Below are positions 57,172-64,000 of a stretch of DNA of 64,000 bases, in pieces. A program made the position numbers and the translations under genes. The DNA is taken from the NCBI GenBank assembly GCA_015501605.1, contig JADNRZ010000008.1, positions 558,001 through 622,000 of the forward strand, read 5' to 3'. Numbering within the stretch: position 1 is the stretch's first letter; every line of letters begins with the position of its first letter. This DNA comes from Panaeolus papilionaceus (taxonomy: Eukaryota; Basidiomycota; Agaricomycetes; Agaricales). Under the pieces are notes generated by a model, which did no database searches, was not told the DNA's origin, and worked only from the letters and a program-made list of their open reading frames with translations.

Positions 57172-59634
57172 ATGGTTTCTCAAGCAATGATATCTGGAAA
57201 AGAGGTGGCGACCCACAATACCCGCGATAGCTGTTGGATTATAGTTCACGGTGAGCTTGAGTCTATACTACTCCAAAAGGTGGCATAACGTTGAAGCAGC
57301 TGATACGTTCGCTCTTAGGCAAAGTATACGATGTAACTGAATTCCTAGACGGTATATAACTTTCGTTGTTCCTTAAGGTTGTCATTAATATGCGTAACAT
57401 CGACCACAAGAGCACCCAGGTTCGTGACCACATCGAGGTCGGCCTATACACGCCCCGTTGACTCTAGATGTAGGTGGCAGCAAGATTATTCTGAAATACG
57501 CCGGAAAGGATGCAACGTATGCAATTTGATATGAAAGGGGTATATGTATTCACAAGATGCACAGGCAGGAATACGAGCCTATACACCCTCCGGATGCCAT
57601 TACCACAAACCTCCCTCCTGAGAAGCAGTAAGCCTCTGCCTTCGCAAAATTCTAGCCGCATGACATTTTATAGTCTAGGACCAGTTCAACCGGATACTGT
57701 AGAGAAGGTGGAAGTTATTGTCACTGATGAAGAAAGGGCACGTCAAGAGCGAATGTCCAATCGACCTCCTCTCAGTGAAATTCTGAACTTGCACGACTTT
57801 GAGGTTGGTCACCAAAAATATTGACTCCAACTTCAGGTTTTGACTCAGCTCTATTTCAGGCGATAGCTCAGAAAGTCATGCCAGAGAAAGCATGGGCTTA
57901 CTACTCCTCAGCTGCTGATGACGAAATTACCATCAGGGAGAACCATGCTGCTTATCACCGGTGCGCCCCACCATAAACCGGTTTGCCCAGTCTAATAGAA
58001 AGCTTTCGCAGGCTATGGTTCCGGCCAAGGGTACTTGTAAACGTTACGAAGGTTGATTGGTCCACAAGGATTCTTGGGCACAAAACTTCGATGCCTATTT
58101 ACATCGTGAGACACTGCTCCATCACTCAGGACCTCCGTGCTCAACAAACCATAGACAGCTACTGCCCTTGGAAAACTGGGACATCCAGACGGCGAACTCA
58201 ACCTTACAAGAGCTGCGGCGAAGCAAAATATTATTCAGATGGTAGGGTCCTTTCGTCATGCGGTAGCACCGTGCATAATTGAAGGCTATTTTTAGATTCC
58301 AACTCTGGCTTCATGTTCATTTGATGAAATTGTTGACGCAGCACAACCAGGACAAGTCCAATTCCTACAATTGTACGTAACAAGAACGGATTTGCATTCT
58401 TCTCCACTCCTAACACTTCCTAGATATGTTAACAAAGATCGAGAAATCACGAAGCGCATAGTTCAACATGCTGAAAAGCGTGGTATCAAGGGTCTCTTCA
58501 TAACAGTGGATGCTCCTCAACTCGGTCGGCGCGAAAAGGCAAGGGATTGCATGGTGTCATGTCCTGTGTTGTTGAATCTAATCAAACCTCTTAGGACATG
58601 AGGCAGAAGTTCACTGCGGACGACCCCTCAGAAGTCAGCAAAGCTGGCTCTGACGGCGTAGACCGATCGCAAGGGGCAGCTCGTGCCATCAGTGTAACGA
58701 AATTATCCTTCTTTCCAGGCACAACATTTATTTACCTTGAATAGTCGTTCATAGACCCAGGACTAGATTGGGGTGACCTCGACTGGTTCAAACAAGTCAC
58801 CACAAGTACAGCCGTAATTTTTGCAAAACATACTCCCACACTTGAGCTAATATTTTCTCTATGATTTTTCTGCAGTGCCCTTGATTTTAAAGGGCGTGCA
58901 AAGATGGGAGGTGAGTAGGTGATAGACGGTACCACAAACAAAGTTTGACTAGATTTCCCTGTTATTCTCACCAGGACGCTCTCAAAGCCTACGACTTGGG
59001 TCTTGCTGGCGTAGTCCTCTCAAATCACGGTGGACGCCAAATGGACTTTGCTCGTTCTGGAGTCGAGGTTCTCGTCGAAGTCGTCAACGAGTTCAAGAAG
59101 CAACGCGGAATTACGTTCCCTGACCAGAAGTTCCAACTATTTGTTGACGGTGGTGTTCGACGCGCAACGGATGTCATTAAAGCGGTATCGTTGGGAGCAA
59201 CTGCAGGTGTGTATTTTCTGAATAACCCGCTGCAAGACTATGCCTCAATTTTTTCAGTTGGTATTGGTCGACCCTTCCTATATGCATTTTCTTCATATGG
59301 CCAAGAAGGCGTCGAGAAAGCATTACAGATTCTCCAGGTGATATTTGGTGGCCTCAAACTACAGACTCATACTTACCGAAAGTCAACACAGGACGAATTT
59401 GAGATGAATATGCGACTGCTTGGTGCAAGATCTATTGAAGAACTTGCGCCAGACCTGATTGACGCATCGAACATAAGCTCACACGTCGCGTCCATCCCGT
59501 CAGACCGCTTATTTGAAGGAAACTGTAAGGTTCAAGGTCTTTTACTGAGACGAGTACTGATTTTATTTATCAAGATGAAACCTTGCAATCCGCGCGACTA
59601 CGAGAGGCCAAACCTAAGCTCTAACCATGACCAT
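57172..59634 (+). CDS. Flavocytochrome b2-type FMN 2-hydroxyacid dehydrogenase, copy 2
   Basis: Paralogue of the minus-strand flavocytochrome, about 500 residues. It starts MVSQAMISGKEVATHNTRDS, followed by CWIIVHGKVYDVTEFLD. The heme motif EHPGGSKIILKYAGKDAT is rebuilt only if a 9-nt exon (57411-57419) is used. The second heme His is in YEPIHPP. The FMN domain is complete: WAYYSSAADDEITIREN, TATALGKLGHPDGELNLTRA, YVNKDREITKRIVQHAEKRG, FITVDAPQLGRREK (GC-AG intron) DMRQKF, MPLILKGVQRWEDALKAY, VVLSNHGGRQMDFARSG and LFVDGGVRRATDVIKA. It ends YETLQSARLREAKPKL, TAA at 59632-59634, after a short last intron. It has at least four introns that copy 1 lacks. The reading frame is intact, so I do not regard it as a pseudogene. 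It is convergent with lyase copy 4 (140 bp apart). Confidence 0.94.
57411..57419 (+). other. 9-nt microexon encoding the heme-ligand His
   Basis: The nine bases (AGCACCCAG) lie between GT-AG introns 57352-57410 (59 nt) and 57420-57473 (54 nt). They supply E-H-P of EHPGGSK. Skipping the exon and using the nearer AG at 57465-57466 gives DVGGSK, without the heme ligand. Confidence 0.8.
58539..58594 (+). other. GC-AG intron in flavocytochrome copy 2
   Basis: 56 nt, donor GCAAGG and acceptor CTCTTAG. It joins GRREK to DMRQKF as in copy 1, which has no intron here. A GT donor 17 bases downstream would add five non-homologous residues and leave a 41-nt intron. Confidence 0.7.
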
Positions 59635-59774
59635 GAATTTAAAGTTGTCGCACTGTTTTAGAGATGGAAATGGATGGATTCGTTTATCTGAAATGTGGGG
59701 TATAATGTACATGTGTGTGGAAAGATCTAGAACAGGAAGTCTACTGTATGCGTCTAATGGGGGAGAAAATGAGC

Positions 59775-61159
59775 CTAAACGACTTGGAAGGCGGAACCGC
59801 CAGCTTTGGCGTCTAACTCCACCACCTCGTTCAAGCCTAGGAATAATTGTGTTAGCACCGCTGTCACCTGCATGCATTCAAACTCCAAGAGTGACGTACC
59901 CATAACTTCGAAGAATGACTTGGGGTCCATGCCTTGGGCGGATGTGAAGTCAGTGCCTGTCTTCTTTAGGGAGTGCATGGCAGCACGGACGGCATGGACC
60001 ATGGCGACACATGACACGAGAGAGAAGACTAACAGAGAAGGATTAGAGGATCAATCAAACCAGAAGTGAGAATAAACATACTGATGATCTTGGCACCCAT
60101 TCTTTCGGCGTCTTGATAGGTGAATGAGGGCGTCAATCCACCGGAAATAACGTTGACAAGAACGGGGGTGGGTGCTAGTGCAGCGACGGTAGAGCGGAGA
60201 AGCTCTTCTGTCTTCACTCCCTCAATGAAGCAGACATCAGCACCAGCATCGCGTGCAAGTTTTAGTCGAGTGACGGCCTCCTCCATCCCGAGAACTTGGG
60301 CAGAGTCTGTGCGACCAATGATAACCTAATTCCAAGACGACTTGAGAGACATTCTATAAGAGCATACAGCAAGGCTTTACTCACAAAGTCAGAGTTGGGA
60401 ACGGAGTCACGAGCAATGACTGCTGCACGGATTCTAGTCAGGAATTCTTCGCGTGAGACGACTTGCTTGCCCATGAGATGACCGCATCTCTTGGTTTGGA
60501 CCTGATCTTCAATGTGAAGACCTGCAACACCGGCAGCGATGTACTGCTTGACAGTTCGGGCGACATTGATGGGACCACCAAAGCCGGTATCTGCATCGGC
60601 AATGACGGGAACAGAAGGGTTAATACTGCAGACCATGTTGGCAGCCTAGCCAGGGGGCAGAGTGGTTAGAATAATGTTCGATAGAAAAGTATTACAACAA
60701 ACATACTCCAACGAAATCGTTCATGGTGGCAATAGCCAGATCAGGCTGTCCGAGTCTTGAAGCAGTAGTGGCAGCTCCACTATGTAGAGACAGATGATGA
60801 GTTTAGAAGTTTGGTGCCTATGACAATTGTACTAACCTCTGATAGAGACACTCAAAACCGGCCTCGAGAGCGCAACGAGCACTAATGCCATCACAGATAC
60901 CTGGAGCTGTCTAGTCTTGGAATCAGCAAAAATGCATTTAATTGGGATTCGTGTCAGTACTTACGACGATGCCAGGGCGAGCGAGCATTTGCCTCAAGCG
61001 AGTGGAGGCAACGGGGGATAAAGGACCCTCGAGATAGTTCTTTGGGTCAAGTCGTGCATTGTAGTAGACGCCGGATGGGGATGCTTCAGATGCAGGGGCG
61101 ACAGAAGCGCTGGCGCCGTTGGCGTTCGCGTTGTTGGAGAAGTAGTCGAGGCCTGGCAT
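59775..61159 (-). CDS. Isocitrate lyase/PEP mutase superfamily C-C lyase, copy 4
   Basis: The closest relative of copy 1 in the window. Both begin MPGLDYFSN, then a low-complexity Asn/Ala/Ser linker (NANANGASASVAPASEA here), and both end GGSAFQVV. Core: YYNARLDPKNYLEGPLSPVA, TAPGICDGISARCALEAGFE, IADADTGFGGPINVARTVKQ, LHIEDQVQTKRCGHLMGKQV, SREEFLTRIRAAVIARDSVP, IIGRTDSAQVLGMEEAVTRL and VNVISGGLTPSFTYQDAERM. The start is the ATG at 61157-61159 and the stop TAG at 59775-59777. All metal and catalytic-loop residues are present. It lies on the opposite strand to copies 1-3. Intron positions (for example after GIV, DADTG and GAKII) follow the shared plan. Substrate unknown, as for its paralogues. 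Confidence 0.95.
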
Positions 61160-62322
61160 TTTGATAAGTGAGAGAGAGAAGGAAGCTGAAATAGTAGGAG
61201 ATGTAGATGTAGATGGTGAGTATTCGAGCTTGAAAATCTCTGCTTTTAAAGGTTTTTGGGACCATGTCCATTTCCTAAAAATTGGGAAAAATCCGACAAA
61301 TGCACACAGACCGAAATTAAAAATAGATAAACTCCTATGCAAGATTGCAAAATTTTCTATCAACTACGCAGAACGAGAAATCCGGCAGATATGCGACTTA
61401 TCCAGAGAACGAACAGCCGAAAGGAGAATGAGAAGAGGTGAATGGCAACCTCGAAGAAACGATGTACCGTCGGGGTGTCCGTAAACCCTGCCATATACAA
61501 CTCGAGTACATTGACGGCCGTCCATCGCTTGCTCTCCTTTCATCGCGGGGAATACGCTGTATTTTACTTCGCTTGGAGGCAAGAGGAACGCCAATGTGCT
61601 GTCGCAATAACCTCGCGAACACCTCGCGCAAGTATTAGCCGACCCGCTGGCTTCACAGGAGTTGGAGCACCTTACAATGGATGAGAGGCGCGGGAGACAT
61701 ACTCTTGGCACTGCCGATTGTAGGAATTCCGTGTAGGCGGCATAACCGATTGCAGAAGGAGATCCCAAGAGAAGTGTAAGAAATTAGATGTCAATTGGAG
61801 ACGCTCATCGACATTTGCGGTGGTAGAGTGGATTTTTGATTTCGCGCAGTACGCAGCACACGAAAGTAGGACGACGAAGACCGTTTTTATCCAGAAGAAG
61901 CAAGGTGTTTGCCATAAAGAAGACGGCATTCAAAGGTGTACAGCCTCCATGAACTATAATAAATAAATGTCAGGGTTGATTGCGCGATTTTCTGCTTTTT
62001 CTGAGGACGTGTGTGTGAGACGATGCCATAAATGAAGGAACCCGCTGTTAGAAGCGAGAGATACAGACACGCCAAGAGTACAGCGATGCAACAACAGGTC
62101 ATATAGGACAGGTCCTTTGATGGATAAACCTATATCTTGGGGTTAATTGGCAGGCTGCAAAGCACCTCGGTCTGCCATCGAAATTGTTCTTGCCCTCATC
62201 AGATGTTGCCATTATTCAAGAGGAATTTTTGGGGTAGAAGACTATTAGATCGAACTCGCATGACTGCCAGGACGATAGGTTAATAATAACGCTGCTTGAT
62301 TATCGGACCAGAGCAGGATAGG
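61160..62322. other. Intergenic, between lyase copy 4 and the TMEM70-like gene
   Basis: The first 250 bp should hold the copy 4 promoter. The rest has short overlapping minus frames, of which only the one at 61672-61929 is worth noting (listed separately). No RNA gene or repeat is recognised. Confidence 0.45.
61672..61929 (-). CDS. Possible small secreted protein (weak)
   Basis: An 85-codon frame starting MPSSLWQTPCFFWIKTVFVV and continuing LLSCAAYCAKSKIHS resembles a signal peptide with cleavage after the alanine/cysteine cluster. The mature part (ERLQLTSNFLHFSWDLLLQS) has no recognised domain and few cysteines. There is no homologue I recognise and no confirmed splice partner, so this may be chance. 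Confidence 0.22.
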   Translation of the reverse strand: MPSSLWQTPCFFWIKTVFVVLLSCAAYCAKSKIHSTTANVDERLQLTSNFLHFSWDLLLQSVMPPTRNSYNRQCQEYVSRASHPL

Positions 62323-63255
62323 CTATTGCAAAAGTTCTTCATGCACATTAAAATATCTGGTAGATAAGAGGGTGTGAGAGCAAGCGGAGACGGGTTTTTT
62401 GAGCAAAGAAAGTTACCGGTTAACGCGACCAGCTTCATGGCAAACGCCATGTCCATTTTCACCCCATTTGACAATCCAGCGACCAAGGACATCTCCTGCC
62501 TGATTTCTTGTCTCTGCCACAGTCTCTTCTGAGCCAGGAGTAGGATGCACATTAATTCCCGCTTCTTGTGCTCGTGAAGCAGTCAAGACGATTTTCTGTG
62601 CCAACTCCCATCGTGCCAACGGTCTTCTTGTTTCAATCAAGAACGACGGGTCATAGACCTAGTAGGGTTGAGGTCATATAAAAAATCACTTACAGAAAAC
62701 ACACACCTTTGTAGTGACCGGCCTGAGGAATAAATCACTCGTGATTAACTCCCACTCTTCAGCTGCACCGAGAGCCTCTGGTCGATGTGTGTACATCTTG
62801 TTAACATATGGTTTGGCACACCATGCAACAAGACCGGTGCTGAGACCAGATGTTCCCAATGCGATACCAGCCAAAGCAAACCTCGCAGAAGGTGGAAGGC
62901 CCGATTCGACGACAAACATGAACGGCGCCAAAGCGGATGAAAGCCCAAAGGATGCCAAAGAAAAGAGCTTTAACCGTCGGAATGTCTGCGCCAAAGGTCC
63001 TTCATAAGTAGAGTCACCTGAGCCTACTGCTTTTTCCTGGGCTTCTGTAGGCTTTACTGTCGCATCCGAGTTTGTCAGGGGAGAAGGCGTGCTTAATTGG
63101 CGAAAATGAGTGGATAGGTTGTGCAGGGATGGCTGGTATGAGCTGCCGGAGCGTACGACCACGGATGCTGCCCTCGAGTAGTGTAGATGTCTTGAGTTAC
63201 CAGCAGCAAACTTGCTCGTAAAGCACAATGTTCTATGATTGAAGACTGTTAGCAT
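62323..63255 (-). CDS. TMEM70-like mitochondrial membrane protein
   Basis: Three exons; the last is only 34 nt (62323-62356) and encodes YFNVHEELLQ. The N-terminus (MLTVFNHRTLCFTSKFAAGN, then SRHLHYSRAASVVVRSG) is basic and Ser-rich, fitting a mitochondrial presequence. A conserved-looking YEGPLAQTFRRLKLFSLASF leads into two hydrophobic helices (LSSALAPFMFVVESG and FALAGIALGTSGLSTGLVAW) joined by a short loop. KPYVNKMYTHRPEALGAAEE and a soluble C-terminal part follow. This layout, with a G-x-x-x-x-x-x-R-x-L-K-x-F-S start and a helical hairpin, matches TMEM70/TMEM186-type proteins, which assist respiratory-complex assembly in animals. The fungal role is inference. It is divergent from dynactin p25. 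Confidence 0.68.
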
Positions 63256-63466
63256 GATGAGTTAGAGGGAGTTGACCGACGAGAGCGATGTCGGAAGCAC
63301 AATTTCGTGTTGAAGACGCGTTAAAGCGGCATCAGTCGGCTGCCGCAGCCATCATCACGACCCTGACCATAGCCATATTTAGACCTTCCCATAATCATTG
63401 AACTCAGCTCTCATTCAGAACTTAAACTTGGATAAGTGCTAGCTTCGTCGACCTTGTAGACGTTCA
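63256..63466. promoter_or_regulatory. Compact divergent promoter, TMEM70-like and dynactin p25 genes
   Basis: 211 bp between opposite starts, so both transcripts must begin here. No specific site is identifiable. Confidence 0.6.
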
Positions 63467-64000
63467 ATGGAGACCCCGATTTATTATTCGAAAGGAGAAT
63501 TCATTGAAACAGTGCGCACAGAAATTCAGTCATGCAATTCGAAAGGTTGACTCTTTTCAGGATACAGGTAACAAAGTGTCGCGTCGTGCAACAATTGCAG
63601 GACCTCAGAATATTACACTCGGTGGCAAAACTATCATAGTCAACAATGCTATCATTCGTGGAGATCTACGACGCGCTGGACCTGGACATGCTGTCGTGAT
63701 TAACATTGGTCGATATTGTCTGATAGGTGAGGGTTGTATAATGAGGTGAGCCTGCCACCTGCCTTACACTGTTCCTTTGAACCAATGTTGTTCTTCAGGC
63801 CACCGTACAAAACATATCGCGGAAACTTTAACTACTACCCTATGAAGATAGGAGATCATGTTCATATTGGAGCCAATTCTGTCGTTGAGGCCGCACAGAT
63901 TGGCAACCATGTTGAAATTGGCAAAAACTGTGTCATTGTAGGAGTCTCTCCGGCTTATCTGAGTATTTTTCGATTAAACTATGTTCTATTACAGGGCAAA
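63467..64000 (+). CDS. Dynactin subunit 5 (p25), 5' part
   Basis: Pointed-end subunit of dynactin, needed for dynein cargo binding, including endosome transport in filamentous fungi. METPIYYSKGEFIET is joined across an intron to DTGNKVSRRATIAGPQNITL. It continues with GGKTIIVNNAIIRGDLRRAG, NIGRYCLIGEGCIMRPPYKT and YPMKIGDHVHIGANSVVEAA, then QIGNHVEIGKNCVI. These are hexapeptide repeats of a left-handed beta-helix, as in p25 from animals. The ATG at 63467 aligns with the family start. A further intron opens at about 63939 and the next exon has just begun (GK) when the window ends, so roughly the last third of the protein is missing. Confidence 0.93.

Noticed and set aside
57352..57500. Loss of the heme-binding HPGG motif (apparent DVGG) in flavocytochrome copy 2
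   Set aside because: A 9-nt exon between two normal introns restores EHPGG exactly as in copy 1, so loss of the ligand is not needed to explain the sequence.
38905..61159. Lyase family as true PEP mutases (phosphonate biosynthesis)
   Set aside because: All four copies have the KRCGH loop with catalytic cysteine typical of C-C lyases, not the loop of PEP mutase, and no phosphonopyruvate decarboxylase gene is nearby.

Overview
The window looks like nuclear DNA of a filamentous basidiomycete, most likely an Agaricomycete. The genes are dense in short introns (about 50-65 nt, usually GT-AG with a CTAAC/CTGAT-like branch site). The recognisable proteins (Pol X with BRCT, NMNAT, RPL33, PPM1, dynactin p25, CSC1, a FLILHELTA-family protein) are fungal. 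Short intergenic gaps alternate with long stretches that hold no recognisable gene. I found no transposon, rRNA, tRNA or CRISPR array. The species cannot be named from the sequence alone.

Layout. 0-2.2 kb: a bZIP transcription factor (minus). 2.2-12.7 kb: a pyrimidine-rich upstream region, then about 9 kb with no gene I can support. 12.7-18.4 kb: two head-to-tail anion:cation symporter-family MFS transporters (minus). 19.7-31.8 kb: a housekeeping block with NMNAT (minus), Pol X (plus), glutaryl-CoA dehydrogenase (minus), RPL33 (minus), a mitochondrial protein of unknown function (minus), a FLILHELTA-family protein (plus) and an NFKBIL1-like protein (plus). 32.2-36.4 kb: a CSC1/OSCA-type channel whose tail carries seven repeats. 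38.9-61.2 kb: four paralogous short isocitrate-lyase/PEP-mutase superfamily lyases and two paralogous flavocytochrome-b2-type dehydrogenases. PPM1, a nuclease-helicase and an F-box gene sit inside this block. 62.3-64.0 kb: a TMEM70-like gene (minus) and the 5' part of the dynactin p25 gene (plus), arranged divergently.

How the genes may work together. The lyase/flavocytochrome block is the most striking metabolic unit. All four lyases keep the KRCGH catalytic loop of C-C lyases, and both flavoproteins keep cytochrome b5 and FMN-domain catalytic residues. In wood-decay basidiomycetes, lyases of this superfamily (isocitrate lyase, oxaloacetate acetylhydrolase) and a flavocytochrome-b2-like glyoxylate dehydrogenase supply glyoxylate and oxalate. 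A duplicated 2-oxoacid/oxalate module is therefore a reasonable hypothesis, but substrates cannot be read from sequence.

The most unusual structural signal is in splicing. Protein homology across splice sites implies four internal microexons of 8-10 nt in four unrelated genes and five GC-AG introns. Several of these interrupt catalytic motifs (heme-ligand HPGG, Walker A, the Pol X strand before the catalytic aspartates). The two flavocytochrome paralogues also differ by four introns. Automated gene models here are likely to be wrong at exactly these sites.
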